Part shown: one piece after another, positions 1 through 8,961 of the stretch
Layout of the letters: each line of letters starts with the position of its first letter
How positions within the stretch are numbered: position 1 is the stretch's first letter
Assembly: GCF_030816485.1 (NCBI RefSeq)
Contig: NZ_JAUSYC010000001.1
Span: 1,922,001 to 1,986,000, forward strand
Length of the DNA stretch: 64,000 nt
Direction: 5' to 3'
Source: Arthrobacter sp. B1I2
GTDB lineage: Bacteria > Actinomycetota > Actinomycetes > Actinomycetales > Micrococcaceae
Made by a program: the position numbers and the translations under genes
The notes under the pieces: generated by a model
What the model was told of the DNA's origin: nothing
The model's database searches: none
Seen by the model: the letters and a program-made list of their open reading frames with translations, nothing else

Positions 1-699
1 GGCCAGCAGGTTCTTTGCGGCGTGGACAAAGTAGGCGAACATGACGTTCCTGCCCGTCCATACGTAGACGAACACCAGCGTGGCTCCCATGGCCAGATAG
101 GGCAGCAATGCGGTGAAGGTGACCGCTTCCTGGCCCACGATGTGCAGCGCTGCGAACAGCACCACGGAGAGGGCGCAGCAGATCCAGATGTTGATGCGCC
201 TGCTTAGCTTGCCGATCAGCAGGTGGCGGAAGATGTATTCCTCCACGAAGGGACCCACCACCACCAGCAGCGGAACCATGAGCCACGCCGGGACCTGCTG
301 CATCAAAGCCTGCAAGCCCGCCTGGTTCGCGGAGGTCTCGACCTGCCCGTTTGCTGCCACCACAACCGCGGTCAGGATCATCATCGCTATGACGGCCGCC
401 GGCACCATCAACAGCGTGAACCAGGGCCGGGTCGCCAAGACCCTGAGATCGCGGGCCACCACCTTGCGGGCCGCCAGCAGCGCCAGTATGCCCACCGAGG
501 CATAAAACAGCAGGTTCACGGCGTAGGAGGCGGCTGCAGGGGACGGGGCAACCTGCCGGAGGAGCGGGGCCAGCAGATCGCCGGCGGCTGCGAAGAACCC
601 CGCAATGGCAACATAGAGGCCCAGCGTGGCCAGGTCCATGGGGGAGAAACAGTACAGCTGGGGCTGCGGAGCGGGCGGTAAGCGGTGGGCTGTTGCCAT
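1..699 (-). CDS. CPBP-family intramembrane metalloprotease, 3' end cut by window edge
   Basis: The reading frame starts at the ATG complementary to 697-699 and runs off the window with no stop, so 233 residues are visible. Several hydrophobic stretches alternate along it. The Rce1/CPBP signature is present in order: an EEYIFRH motif (glutamates near residues 153-154, arginine near 158), a histidine in FAALH near 186, and HAAKN near 226-230. These are the usual catalytic glutamate, histidine and asparagine positions of this membrane protease family (CAAX endopeptidase/bacteriocin-immunity type). Substrate unknown. It is divergent from the permease at 907, with about 200 bases between them. Family call is firm; role is not. 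Confidence 0.85.
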   Translation of the reverse strand, partial: MATAHRLPPAPQPQLYCFSPMDLATLGLYVAIAGFFAAAGDLLAPLLRQVAPSPAAASYAVNLLFYASVGILALLAARKVVARDLRVLATRPWFTLLMVPAAVIAMMILTAVVVAANGQVETSANQAGLQALMQQVPAWLMVPLLVVVGPFVEEYIFRHLLIGKLSRRINIWICCALSVVLFAALHIVGQEAVTFTALLPYLAMGATLVFVYVWTGRNVMFAYFVHAAKNLLA

Positions 700-906
700 G
701 CTTCCAGACTATCGCCGGCGGGGCGGCTGTAGCCCACGTCACGTACCACCCGGAAGCATCTTGTAGGATGGTCAGGCCGCGTGAAGCTTCGGCAGTTCGA
801 AGATCTACGCTCACAACTGCTGGTTCCACGGCTGAAAGGCCGAATTTTGTGAGCTTGATCATACGAAGTCCGGATGCGGCCAACCCCCAACCCACAAGGA
901 ACAGTT

Positions 907-2367
907 GTGCCTCAAAGTACCCCCACAGATCTCCAGAATCCCACGGCACCATCCACCGCCGTCGACCCCACCCTCAGCGCCGAGGGTTACAGCAAAACGC
1001 TGGGCAGGCGCCACGTCACCATGATCGCCATGGGCGGCGCCATCGGCGTCGGCCTGTTCATGGGCGCCGGCGGCCGCCTCGCCTCCACCGGCCCGGCCCT
1101 GATCTTCTCCTACGCCATTGCCGGCGTCATCGCCTACCTCCTGATGAGGGCGCTGGGCGAACTCATCATGTACCGCCAGACGTCCGGTTCATTCGTCAGC
1201 TACGCCGGGGAGATGTTCGGCAAGAAGGGCGCGTTCCTTTCCGGCTGGATGTACTTCATCAACTGGGGCATGACCGGCATCGCCGAACTGATTGCCATCG
1301 GCCTGTACTTCCAGTTCTTCTTCCCCAACGTCCCCGTGGAGGCCTCGGCCATCGCCGCGCTGGCCCTCCTGGTGGCCGTCAACCTGCTGAGCGTCAAGGC
1401 GTTCGGCGAGTTTGAGTTCTGGGCCTCCTGCCTCAAGGTCGGTGCCATCCTGATCTTCCTGGTGGTGGGCACGTTCATGGTGGTCACCAACGCCCAGGTG
1501 GGCGACGGCCACGCGTCGGTCGCCAACCTCTTCACCGCTGAAGGTGGCATGTTCCCCAAGGGCGCCCTGGTGATGGTCCTGGTCCTCAACGCCGTGATCT
1601 TCGCCTACAACGGCATCGAACTGGTGGGCGTCACCGCCGGCGAGATGCAGAATCCGGAACGCGAGGTGCCCAAGGCCGTCCGCGCCGTCGTACTCCGCAT
1701 TGTGGTGTTCTACGTCGGTTCCGTGACCCTGCTCGCCATGCTGCTGCCCTCGGACCAGTACGTGGCCGGAACGTCGCCGTTCGTCACCGTCTTCGGCCAG
1801 ATGGGCCTGGGCTGGGTAGGCGACGTGATGAACATGGTCGTGATCACCGCGGCCCTGTCCTCCTGCAACTCCGGCTTGTACTCGATCGGCCGCGTGTTCC
1901 GCACCATGGCCAACAACGGCCACGCCCCGCAGTGGCTCACCAAAATGTCCCCCCGCCACGTCCCGTACGCGGCCATCCTGGCCATCGCGGCGTTCTACCT
2001 GGTGGGCATCATGCTGAACATCTGGCTGGGCGGCTCGCACGCGTTTGACCTGGCACTGAACTCGGCCTCCATCGGCGTCATCTTCTGCTGGGGTTCCATC
2101 TTCGCCAGCCAGATCGTGCTGCGCCGCCGCAAGGGCGTCACCTCCAGCCTGCCGATGCCCGGCTCGCCCTGGACCAGCTGGGCGGGCCTGGTTGGCCTGT
2201 TCGCCATCACCGTGCTGATCGGGTTCGACACCATGACCAGCAAGACCGGCGAGGTCTTCTACCTGGGACTGTGGACCCTGGCCACCATCCCGTTCTTCGC
2301 GGTGGTCCTGTGGCTGGGCTGGCAGAAGGTCAAGACCAACCAGCCCAAGAGCGAGCTGTACAGCTAG
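907..2367 (+). CDS. Amino acid permease, APC superfamily (AAT family, AnsP/CycA-like)
   Basis: A 486-residue, roughly 12-helix permease. The APC entry motif GGAIGVGLFMGAGG lies near residues 43-56, followed by a GELIMYRQTSGSF segment typical of the asparagine (AnsP) and D-serine/D-alanine/glycine (CycA) permeases. These import amino acids by proton symport. I chose the GTG at 907 because AAGGA at 896-900 sits six bases upstream; an in-frame ATG at 874 would add 11 residues but has no clear ribosome site. It is a monocistronic gene followed by a hairpin at 2392-2432. Asparagine is the best guess for substrate from resemblance alone. Confidence 0.88.
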   Translation: MPQSTPTDLQNPTAPSTAVDPTLSAEGYSKTLGRRHVTMIAMGGAIGVGLFMGAGGRLASTGPALIFSYAIAGVIAYLLMRALGELIMYRQTSGSFVSYAGEMFGKKGAFLSGWMYFINWGMTGIAELIAIGLYFQFFFPNVPVEASAIAALALLVAVNLLSVKAFGEFEFWASCLKVGAILIFLVVGTFMVVTNAQVGDGHASVANLFTAEGGMFPKGALVMVLVLNAVIFAYNGIELVGVTAGEMQNPEREVPKAVRAVVLRIVVFYVGSVTLLAMLLPSDQYVAGTSPFVTVFGQMGLGWVGDVMNMVVITAALSSCNSGLYSIGRVFRTMANNGHAPQWLTKMSPRHVPYAAILAIAAFYLVGIMLNIWLGGSHAFDLALNSASIGVIFCWGSIFASQIVLRRRKGVTSSLPMPGSPWTSWAGLVGLFAITVLIGFDTMTSKTGEVFYLGLWTLATIPFFAVVLWLGWQKVKTNQPKSELYS

Positions 2368-2391
2368 CAGCCGGCTTCTCCACGCAACCTT

Positions 2392-2432
2392 CGACGGCGG
2401 GGCGCTCCCTTTGATGGGGCGGCCCGCCGTCG
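2392..2432 (+). terminator. Intrinsic terminator of the amino acid permease
   Basis: CGACGGCGGG at 2392-2401 pairs perfectly with CCCGCCGTCG at 2423-2432, followed by a T-rich run to about 2445. It lies 25 bases after the permease stop. Confidence 0.7.
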
Positions 2433-2540
2433 CCGTTTCTTTTGGACGTTCCTGCCCACTTACTACTGCCCACGCGGCTGGCGACACGGCGTGTCCGGAG
2501 GAAATGCCGGGCTTGCACTGCAGTAACTGGGAGGGAGCGC

Positions 2541-3278
2541 TCAGTCCTTCAGATACCGGGCGAAGTGGTCCTCGATGCGCTGCCAGGCTTCGGGCGAGGA
2601 CTCGGGGTCCGGGCCCACTCCCATAACCCTCATCAGCGGCCGCAGGAGTACCGGGCCCAGTTCTTCGTCATTGAGGAAGGCGTGGCCGGCACCGGGAAAT
2701 TCCTTCACGCTGTGCTCGATGCCCAGCTGGTCCAGGGCTGAGTCGAGCCGGGCCGCGGCTCCCTTCAGCGGCTTGTCCGCGCCGCCGTAGTTGGCCACGA
2801 TGGGGCAGGCCCCGCGCAGCGCCTCCACCAGGTCCTCCTGTTGTTTTCCCGGGAGCCGGCCGTAGTTGACCGAGGCAGCGTCAAACCCGTCCCGGGCCAC
2901 CAGCAGGGCGAACCCGCCACCCATGCAAAAGCCGATCACCCCGGTGCGGCCGTTGCCCAGATCCGACTCCGCAAGCCAGTTACGGGCCGTGGCGATGTCG
3001 ATGAAGGGCCGTCCTGTGCCGGCTGCCATGGCACGCATGGTTCCCACCAGGCAACGCCGTGGTCCGCCGTCGCTGAAGAGGTCCAGCGCCAGAGTGAGGT
3101 AGCCGGCCCGGGCCAGCCGGTCCGCGTGCCGGCGGGCCTGGTCATTCAGGCCGAACACTTCGTGGATCATGACGACGGCGGGAAAAGGGCCCTGCCCTTC
3201 CGGTACGGCAAGGTAGCCGCCCAGGGCGGGGGATCCACCGGCAGCGGCGCTCTCGGCGCTCAGGTCCACATTGGTCAT
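2541..3278 (-). CDS. Dienelactone hydrolase family protein
   Basis: A 245-residue alpha/beta hydrolase. The nucleophile is a cysteine in GFCMGG (C118), with D168 in GGADK and H199 in GAGHAF completing the Cys-Asp-His triad of dienelactone hydrolases. The glutamate of HEVFG (E40) is the one that tunes the cysteine in this family. In the family the reaction is lactone or ester hydrolysis, classically of 4-carboxymethylenebut-2-en-4-olide, but many members are broad esterases. No chlorocatechol or other ring-cleavage genes are adjacent, so the substrate is open. It is divergent from dinB, with about 110 bases between starts. Confidence 0.87.
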   Translation of the reverse strand: MTNVDLSAESAAAGGSPALGGYLAVPEGQGPFPAVVMIHEVFGLNDQARRHADRLARAGYLTLALDLFSDGGPRRCLVGTMRAMAAGTGRPFIDIATARNWLAESDLGNGRTGVIGFCMGGGFALLVARDGFDAASVNYGRLPGKQQEDLVEALRGACPIVANYGGADKPLKGAAARLDSALDQLGIEHSVKEFPGAGHAFLNDEELGPVLLRPLMRVMGVGPDPESSPEAWQRIEDHFARYLKD

Positions 3279-3390
3279 GGCCCAAGGCTAACCGGCAGCG
3301 GCAGGGGTCAGTCGCGCCGTTCGCGTTCCGGGCCTTGAGGTGTGGGGCAAGAGGTGGTGCCCGGGGCGCGGCCGGGGCAGACTGGGGCTT

Positions 3391-4461
3391 GTGAGCGAAC
3401 CGTGGGTGCTGCATGTGGACCTGGACCAGTTCATCGCTGCCGTGGAAGTGCTCCGCCGGCCCGAACTTGCCGGCAAGGCAGTGATCGTGGGCGGCCGCGG
3501 CGATCCCACCGAGCGTGCCGTGGTGTCCACGGCGTCCTACGAGGCCAGGGCGTATGGTGTGGGATCCGGAATGCCACTGCGCATCGCCGCGCGCAAGGTG
3601 CCGGACGCGGTCATTCTGCCTGTGGACCACGAGGCCTACCTCGAGGCGTCTGAGAAGGTCATGGCAGTCCTGCGCTCGCAGCCGGGAGCCACCGTCCAGG
3701 TGCTCGGCTGGGACGAAGCGTTCGTTGGCGTCCGGACAGCCGATCCGGAAGCCTGCGCCCGGCAACTCCAGCACGCCGTCCTGGCGGAAACCCGGCTGCA
3801 CTGCAGCATCGGAATTGGTGACACGCTGGTCCGCGCCAAGGTTGCCACGGGGTTCGGCAAGCCTGCCGGCATCTTCCGGCTCACGGAAGGCAACTGGCTC
3901 GATGTTATGGGGAGCCGGCCGACCATCGAACTGTGGGGCGTGGGAACGAAAGTGTCGCGCCGTCTTGCCACCCTGGGTATCAGGACTGTTGCCGAACTTG
4001 CAGCCGCGGATCCCCATGACCTGGTGCCCGAGTTCGGGCCGAAGATGGGTCCCTGGTACGCGCAGCTTGGCCGGGGCGACGGCGCGCGGGCGGTGGATGA
4101 CACGCCCTGGGTGGCACGCGGGCACAGCCGGGAGACCACCTTCCAGCGCGATCTTACGGACGCGGCAGAGATTGACGACGCCGTCAGGGAGTTGGCTGCG
4201 CGGGTGCTGGAGGATGTTGCTGGCGAGGGGCGGCCGGTGGTTGGCCTGACGTTGAAGGTGCGGTATGCCCCCTTCACCACCACCACCTATGGGCGGAAGA
4301 TTCCTGAGACGTCGGACCCGGCAGAGGTACTGGCCCGTGCCTTCGATCTCAGGGCGAAGATCGATCCGGGCCGCCCCATCCGGCTCCTCGGCCTGCGGGC
4401 GGAAATGGCCATGCCGGAAGATTCCCGCAAAGGGCATACTCCCACCCGCAGCGGATGGTGA
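3391..4461 (+). CDS. dinB: DNA polymerase IV (Y-family translesion polymerase)
   Basis: A 356-residue UmuC/DinB protein. The N-terminal HVDLDQFIAAVE supplies the first metal aspartate (D10), and LGWDEAF supplies the catalytic Asp-Glu pair (about 108-109). The helix-hairpin-helix and little-finger regions follow. Family function is low-fidelity bypass synthesis over DNA lesions. The GTG at 3391 places the conserved core at the N-terminus; an upstream ATG at 3340 would add 17 low-complexity residues. The C-terminus is short and I cannot see an obvious clamp-binding motif. The gene converges on the CsbD-like gene across two palindromes. Confidence 0.88.
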   Translation: MSEPWVLHVDLDQFIAAVEVLRRPELAGKAVIVGGRGDPTERAVVSTASYEARAYGVGSGMPLRIAARKVPDAVILPVDHEAYLEASEKVMAVLRSQPGATVQVLGWDEAFVGVRTADPEACARQLQHAVLAETRLHCSIGIGDTLVRAKVATGFGKPAGIFRLTEGNWLDVMGSRPTIELWGVGTKVSRRLATLGIRTVAELAAADPHDLVPEFGPKMGPWYAQLGRGDGARAVDDTPWVARGHSRETTFQRDLTDAAEIDDAVRELAARVLEDVAGEGRPVVGLTLKVRYAPFTTTTYGRKIPETSDPAEVLARAFDLRAKIDPGRPIRLLGLRAEMAMPEDSRKGHTPTRSGW

Positions 4462-4470
4462 GGGTTTCCT

Positions 4471-4530
4471 ATCGAGTGCTGAGTACTTGTCGTTATGAGG
4501 CGTCAAAACGACAAGTGCGGAGCATTCGAT
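4471..4530. repeat. Large imperfect gene-end palindrome (ACTTGTCGTT type)
   Basis: Arms 4471-4498 and 4503-4530 match at 23 of 28 positions around a four-base centre (ggcg). The best-matching inner part is ACTTGTCGTT/AACGACAAGT. It starts nine bases after the dinB stop and precedes a second, separate hairpin. The 3' half, read in reverse complement, resembles the arms at 17549 and 39353 (shared TGCTCC, CACTT and GT elements). No U-tract follows. Confidence 0.8.
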
Positions 4531-4548
4531 TCTGGGTGGACAGCGAAA

Positions 4549-4577
4549 GGGCGGCGGATCCACTGGATCCGCCGCCC
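4549..4577. terminator. Bidirectional terminator between dinB and the CsbD-like gene
   Basis: A perfect 13-bp stem, GGGCGGCGGATCC at 4549-4561 with its complement at 4565-4577, and a three-base loop. It sits between two convergent stop codons. Confidence 0.75.
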
Positions 4578-4624
4578 TCGGGCTGTTGCAGCACGCCGTT
4601 CGCTGCGGCTGCACCAGCAAGGAA

Positions 4625-4801
4625 CTAGTCCCGCTTGAACTCGTCCTTGACGCTTTCGCCCACCTTCTTGGCGTCCGCCTTGACCTGGTCGGCCTGGCCT
4701 TCTGCCTTGAGGCGGTCGTTGTCGGTTGCGTTGCCTGCAGCTTCCTTGGCCTTGCCGCCAAGGTTCTCTGCCGCGTTACTGATCTTGTCTCCGAGGCCCA
4801 T
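4625..4801 (-). CDS. CsbD-like stress protein, 58 aa
   Basis: A 58-residue hydrophilic protein starting MGLGDKISNAAENLGGKAKE with repeated alanine/lysine/glycine helical segments (KAEGQADQVKADAKK). This is the CsbD family pattern: small soluble proteins usually induced by general stress, with no known enzymatic activity. The start is strongly supported by AAAGGAGG seven bases upstream on the minus strand. It converges on dinB. Confidence 0.85.
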   Translation of the reverse strand: MGLGDKISNAAENLGGKAKEAAGNATDNDRLKAEGQADQVKADAKKVGESVKDEFKRD

Positions 4802-4929
4802 GGTTCCGGCCTCCTTTCGTTTCCGTCGATCAACCGTGCCCTTTCACAGTAAGCAAAGCTTGCTTACTTATTCAAGTCCCTGGCCCCACCGTGCTGTTCC
4901 TTGCGGGTGCCCGCGTTAGGCTCAGGGCC

Positions 4930-5604
4930 ATGGATAAAGTGCGCGGCAAGGGCCCGGCCAAGGTGGCGCTGCCCCGGCTCTCCCCAGTGCAGTTGCGGGA
5001 CCTTGAGGACAGTCCGGAACTGGTGTTCCGGCCCGGCGGGAGGTATGAAAACGCCCGCTTCAGCCGTACCGTCGCTGACGGCCTGGACCTGGGCGGTGCT
5101 GTCTTTTCCGAATGCCACTTCGACGGCCCGTCCCTCAATGAGGCCCAGCTCCGCGGCGCCTCGTTCCGCGACTGCATCATCGCAGAGCTGTACGCGCCCG
5201 TCTTCCGCGGTGCCCGCAGCACCTGGCGCGAGGTGGAGTTCCGCAATCCACGGCTGGGCTCAGCCGAGTTATACGAGAGTGGCTGGCAATCCGTCCGGAT
5301 CGACGGCGGCAAGATCGACTTCCTCAACCTCCGCGGCGCCAAGCTTACGGACGTTCTAATCAGCGGCTGCATCATCAACGAACTGGACCTCGGTGCCGCC
5401 GGCGCAACCCGCGTGAAGCTGGAGGACTGCACGCTGGGATCGCTGGACCTGGCCGGCGCCAAGCTGAAGGACTTCGACCTCAGGGGTACGGAATTCCGCA
5501 AGATCAGTGGACTCGGCAGCTTGTCCGGGATGGTCATTGACGATTATCAGCTGGGACTCCTCGCGCCGCTCATTGCCGCCCATCTGGGAGTGACTGTCCT
5601 ATAA
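4930..5604 (+). CDS. Pentapeptide-repeat protein
   Basis: About 224 residues. The middle and C-terminal parts carry many A(D/N)LXX-like pentapeptides (for example LNLRGAKLTDVLISG and LDLAGAKLKDFDLRG), which fold into a right-handed quadrilateral beta-helix. Some family members mimic DNA and protect gyrase from quinolones; most have no known function, and nothing here marks this one as gyrase-protective. I chose the ATG at 4930; an earlier in-frame start at 4891 adds 13 residues of little merit. It stands alone, upstream of the paa thiolase operon and its operator. Confidence 0.82.
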   Translation: MDKVRGKGPAKVALPRLSPVQLRDLEDSPELVFRPGGRYENARFSRTVADGLDLGGAVFSECHFDGPSLNEAQLRGASFRDCIIAELYAPVFRGARSTWREVEFRNPRLGSAELYESGWQSVRIDGGKIDFLNLRGAKLTDVLISGCIINELDLGAAGATRVKLEDCTLGSLDLAGAKLKDFDLRGTEFRKISGLGSLSGMVIDDYQLGLLAPLIAAHLGVTVL

Positions 5605-5637
5605 CGGATGCGCACCGGGAGCCTTGCCGTGTACCAT

Positions 5638-5659
5638 TTACAGAACGAACGGTCGGTAA
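5638..5659 (+). promoter_or_regulatory. TetR-type (PaaR-like) operator upstream of the thiolase operon
   Basis: A 22-bp palindrome with outer TTAC...GTAA and inner GAACG...CGGTC elements, ending 65 bases before the thiolase ATG. It shares the TTACNGA...TCNGTAA pattern with sites at 15358 and, more loosely, at 21846 and 19906. All four lie before paa genes or the tetR gene itself. Confidence 0.75.
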
Positions 5660-5723
5660 GTGGAGGATTCCGCTGTGCCGGCCGGCCGATGACAGTGCTG
5701 TTAATCGCGTGAAGGGTGTTTCC

Positions 5724-6950
5724 ATGGCTGCAACCGCAGGTCCGCAGGCTTTCCTTGTTGGCGGGGTCCGAACGCCCGTGGGCAGGTACGGAGGCGCGTT
5801 GTCCTCCGTGCGGCCTGACGACCTTGCGGCCCTGGTGGTCCGCGAAGCCGTGGAACGCGCCGGTCTGGATCCCGAGAGCATCGATGAAGTAATCCTTGGC
5901 AACGCGAACGGCGCGGGGGAGGAGAACCGGAACGTGGCCCGGATGGCCACCCTGCTGGCGGGGTTGCCGCTGCACATTCCCGGGATCACGGTCAACCGGC
6001 TCTGCGCCTCCGGCCTGAGTGCCATCATCCAGGCCAGCCACATGATCAAGGCCGGCGCCGCAGACATTGTTATCGCCGGCGGCGTTGAATCGATGAGCCG
6101 CGCGCCCTGGGTGCAGGAGAAGCCCACCGCCGCATTCGCCAAGCCGGGCCAGATCTTCGACACCTCGATCGGCTGGCGCTTCACTAACCCGCAGTTCCAG
6201 CACGGCGGCCTGTCACGGGACGGGAAAATGACCTACTCCATGCCGGAAACGGCCGAGGAAGTGGCCAGGGTGGACGGCATCTCCCGCGAGGACGCTGATG
6301 CGTTCGCCGTCCGCTCCCACCAGCTGGCCCTGGATGCCATCGAAGCCGGCCGCTTCAAGGATGAGATCGTTCCGGTGACCGTCAAGTCCCGCAAGTCCGA
6401 GACCGTGGTGGACACCGACGAAGGCCCCCGCCCCGGTACCAGCCTGGACGTCCTCGCCGGCTTGAAGCCAGTGGCGCACGGCGGATCGGTGGTCACGGCC
6501 GGGAACTCCTCGTCCCTCAACGATGGCGCATCGGCCATCATCGTGGCCTCGGAAGCAGCCCTCGAGCGGCTGGGCCTGACACCCCGGGCCCGCATCATCG
6601 ACGGCGCCTCTGCCGGCTGTGAACCGGAGATCATGGGCATCGGACCCGTCCCGGCCACCCAGAAGGTACTCAAGCGGAGCGGCCTCAGTGTCGGTGACCT
6701 TGCCGCCGTCGAACTTAACGAAGCCTTTGCCACGCAATCCCTGGCCTGCATCCGGCGCCTGGGACTGGAACCGGAGATCGTGAACCGCGACGGCGGTGCC
6801 ATCGCCCTGGGACATCCGCTCGGGTCCAGCGGCTCACGGCTTGCCATCACCCTCCTGGGCCGGATGGAACGCGAAGGCGCCAGGATCGGCCTCGCCACCA
6901 TGTGCGTGGGCGTCGGCCAGGGCACCGCCATGCTGCTGGAGAAGATCTGA
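5724..6950 (+). CDS. Acetyl-CoA acyltransferase (thiolase), likely PaaJ/PcaF-type 3-oxoadipyl-CoA thiolase
   Basis: A 408-residue thiolase. The acylated cysteine lies in NRLCASG (C94), the catalytic histidine in GHPLGSSG (about 364), and the second cysteine in CVGVGQG (about 394). In phenylacetate breakdown such an enzyme cleaves 3-oxo-5,6-dehydrosuberyl-CoA and 3-oxoadipyl-CoA. The ATG at 5724 has GAAGGG upstream; a GTG at 5709 is also in frame. The stop overlaps the next start as TGATG. The flanking beta-oxidation genes and the operator at 5638 support a paa role, but a generic fatty-acid thiolase cannot be excluded. Confidence 0.88.
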   Translation: MAATAGPQAFLVGGVRTPVGRYGGALSSVRPDDLAALVVREAVERAGLDPESIDEVILGNANGAGEENRNVARMATLLAGLPLHIPGITVNRLCASGLSAIIQASHMIKAGAADIVIAGGVESMSRAPWVQEKPTAAFAKPGQIFDTSIGWRFTNPQFQHGGLSRDGKMTYSMPETAEEVARVDGISREDADAFAVRSHQLALDAIEAGRFKDEIVPVTVKSRKSETVVDTDEGPRPGTSLDVLAGLKPVAHGGSVVTAGNSSSLNDGASAIIVASEAALERLGLTPRARIIDGASAGCEPEIMGIGPVPATQKVLKRSGLSVGDLAAVELNEAFATQSLACIRRLGLEPEIVNRDGGAIALGHPLGSSGSRLAITLLGRMEREGARIGLATMCVGVGQGTAMLLEKI

Positions 6951-7759
6951 TGGGGGCTGCCGTGGACCTGGCGTCAGAGGACTTCACCGCGCTGCTGGTG
7001 GAAGAGCGGGACGACCGCGTGGTGGTGCTGCTCAACCGGCCCGAAGTGAAGAACGCGATTGACCAGCAGATGGTGGATGAACTCCATACCGTTTGCGCTG
7101 CGCTGGAGCAGAACCCCCGAGTGCTGATCATCGCGGGCGTGGATGGAGTCTTCGCCTCCGGCGCCGACATCGCCCAGCTGCGTGAACGGCGCCGGGACAA
7201 CGCCCTGCAGGGAATCAACTCCACCATCTTCGTCCGGATCGCCAGGCTGCCGATGCCCGTCATCGCCGCACTGGACGGTTACTGCCTGGGCGGCGGCGCC
7301 GAACTCGCCTACGCCGCGGACTTCCGGATCGGCACACCCAATGTGCGCATCGGCAACCCGGAAACGGGACTGGGAATCCTGGCCGCTGCCGGTGCCAGCT
7401 GGCGGCTGAAGGAACTGGTGGGCGAACCGCTGGCCAAACAAATCCTCCTCGCCGGACTGGTCCTCGGAGCCGGGGAAGCCCGCGCTGCCAACCTCATCAC
7501 GGAAATCCACGACCCGGCCGACCTCCTGGACGCAGCCCACAGCCTGGCCGACAGGATTGGACGCCAGGAACCGCTGGCCGTCCGCATCACCAAGTCCGTA
7601 TTTCACGCCCCTGCGGAAGCGCATCCGCTGATCGACCAGCTGGCCCAGGGCATCCTCTTCGAATCCCAGGCCAAGTTCGACCGGATGCAGGCCTTCCTGG
7701 ACCGCAACGCGGCTAAAAAGGCCCAAGCCGCCTCCGCCAACCCAGCCGACGGAAAGTAG
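6950..7759 (+). CDS. Enoyl-CoA hydratase/isomerase, probably PaaF-like
   Basis: A 269-residue crotonase-fold enzyme. FASGAD (about 68-73) and YCLGGGAELAYAAD (about 111-124) form the oxyanion hole. Glutamates at about 118 and 138 (NPETGLG) match the two catalytic glutamates of true hydratases, which argues for water addition over plain isomerisation. Its ATG shares one base with the thiolase stop, so translation is probably coupled. Placed between a thiolase and a hydroxyacyl-CoA dehydrogenase, it likely hydrates 2,3-dehydroadipyl-CoA in the lower phenylacetate pathway. Confidence 0.87.
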   Translation: MGAAVDLASEDFTALLVEERDDRVVVLLNRPEVKNAIDQQMVDELHTVCAALEQNPRVLIIAGVDGVFASGADIAQLRERRRDNALQGINSTIFVRIARLPMPVIAALDGYCLGGGAELAYAADFRIGTPNVRIGNPETGLGILAAAGASWRLKELVGEPLAKQILLAGLVLGAGEARAANLITEIHDPADLLDAAHSLADRIGRQEPLAVRITKSVFHAPAEAHPLIDQLAQGILFESQAKFDRMQAFLDRNAAKKAQAASANPADGK

Positions 7760-7762
7760 ACC

Positions 7763-8647
7763 ATGACCAACCATGAAGTTCCCGCCAGCCTTCCCGCCGG
7801 CCTTCCTCCTTATGTCGGAGTGCTGGGAGGCGGCCGCATGGGTGCCGGCATCGCCCACGCCTTCCTGATCAAGGGTGCCAACGTGCTGGTGGTGGAGCGC
7901 GACGACGTCTCCGCCGAAGCCGCGCGCGAAAGGGTGGAATCTGCCGCCGCGAAGAGCATTGAACGGGGCGCCACGGACGCCAACCTGGATGAGCTGGTTT
8001 CCCGCCTTGACGTGACGGTGGACTACGACGACTTCAAGGACCGCCAATTGGTGGTGGAAGCGGTCCCTGAAGACTGGGACCTCAAAGTGACCGCCCTGAG
8101 GGGGATCGAGGAACGGCTGACAGGGGATGCCTTCATCGCGTCCAACACGTCGTCGCTGTCCGTCAACGGCCTGGCCCGCGAGCTGAAGCGGCCGGAGAAC
8201 TTCCTGGGCCTGCACTTTTTCAATCCAGTGCCCGCCTCCACCCTCATCGAAGTGGTGCTGGGGGAGCGCACGTCTCCCGAACTTGCCGCCGCGGCAAAAT
8301 CCTGGGTGGAGGCACTCGGGAAGACCGCCGTCGTCGTCAATGATGCCCCCGGGTTCGCGTCCTCACGCCTTGGCGTGGCCATCGCGCTTGAGGCCATGCG
8401 GATGGTGGAGGAAGGCGTGGCCTCGGCAGGGGATATCGACGCCGCCATGGTCCTGGGCTACAAACACCCCACCGGGCCGCTGAAAACCACGGACATCGTG
8501 GGCCTTGACGTCCGCCTGGGGATTGCCGAATACCTGCACTCCACCCTTGGCGAGCGGTTCGCGCCGCCGCAGATCCTCAGGGACAAGGTGGCCCGCGGGG
8601 AACTGGGACGCAAAACGGGCAAGGGCTTTTTCGACTGGCCCAGCTAG
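7763..8647 (+). CDS. 3-hydroxyacyl-CoA dehydrogenase, probably PaaH-like
   Basis: A 294-residue NAD-dependent dehydrogenase of the short two-domain type. The Rossmann glycine motif GGGRMGAG lies at about 22-29. NTSSLSVNGLA and LHFFNPVP follow, and the latter holds the catalytic histidine. The C-terminal half is the helical dimerisation domain. The family oxidises 3-hydroxyacyl-CoA; here the natural substrate would be 3-hydroxyadipyl-CoA. It starts three bases after the hydratase stop and ends the operon, eight bases from a convergent gene. Confidence 0.88.
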   Translation: MTNHEVPASLPAGLPPYVGVLGGGRMGAGIAHAFLIKGANVLVVERDDVSAEAARERVESAAAKSIERGATDANLDELVSRLDVTVDYDDFKDRQLVVEAVPEDWDLKVTALRGIEERLTGDAFIASNTSSLSVNGLARELKRPENFLGLHFFNPVPASTLIEVVLGERTSPELAAAAKSWVEALGKTAVVVNDAPGFASSRLGVAIALEAMRMVEEGVASAGDIDAAMVLGYKHPTGPLKTTDIVGLDVRLGIAEYLHSTLGERFAPPQILRDKVARGELGRKTGKGFFDWPS

Positions 8648-8655
8648 GAGCTGTT

Positions 8656-8889
8656 TTAGTCTAAAAAGCCCACAATGTAGCCGATGAAGTACAGGAGGCA
8701 CAGCAGGACCACGACGCCGATGATGGCGATCCACAGGAACTGTGTGCCCTTCCTGGTGCCATGCTCGTCATGACCCTGCGTGGTGCTGGTGGAGGCTTCG
8801 CCCGGCGGAGTTTCCCCGGGCGGCACTCCGCCGCCTGGCTCCAAACCAGTGAGCTTGTCCTCTTCCGGATCCGGATTCTGGCCTGACAT
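8656..8889 (-). CDS. Small membrane protein, 77 aa, one C-terminal helix
   Basis: Residues 1-50 are hydrophilic, rich in Gly, Pro, Glu and Thr, and probably disordered. Residues 51-75 form one strongly hydrophobic helix (FLWIAIIGVVVLLCLLYFIG), followed by a two-residue tail. There is no signal peptide, so it is probably an N-in tail-anchored protein. I do not recognise a family. It converges closely on the dehydrogenase operon and is divergent from the acetyltransferase at 8962. Confidence 0.65.
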   Translation of the reverse strand: MSGQNPDPEEDKLTGLEPGGGVPPGETPPGEASTSTTQGHDEHGTRKGTQFLWIAIIGVVVLLCLLYFIGYIVGFLD

Positions 8890-8961
8890 GTTGACTCCCT
8901 CGCTCGACGTCGTGGTGCTTCCCCAGCGTAACCCGGCACGTGCGCGGCCTAGGCTGGGGGA

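Noticed and set aside
1189..2487. A 432-residue open frame opposite the permease
   Set aside because: His/Gly/Asp-rich shadow of the permease coding strand.
3142..4833. A 563-residue open frame opposite dinB
   Set aside because: It is antisense to a well-supported polymerase gene, has Arg/Pro/His-rich shadow composition and no recognisable domain; long antisense frames are normal at this GC.
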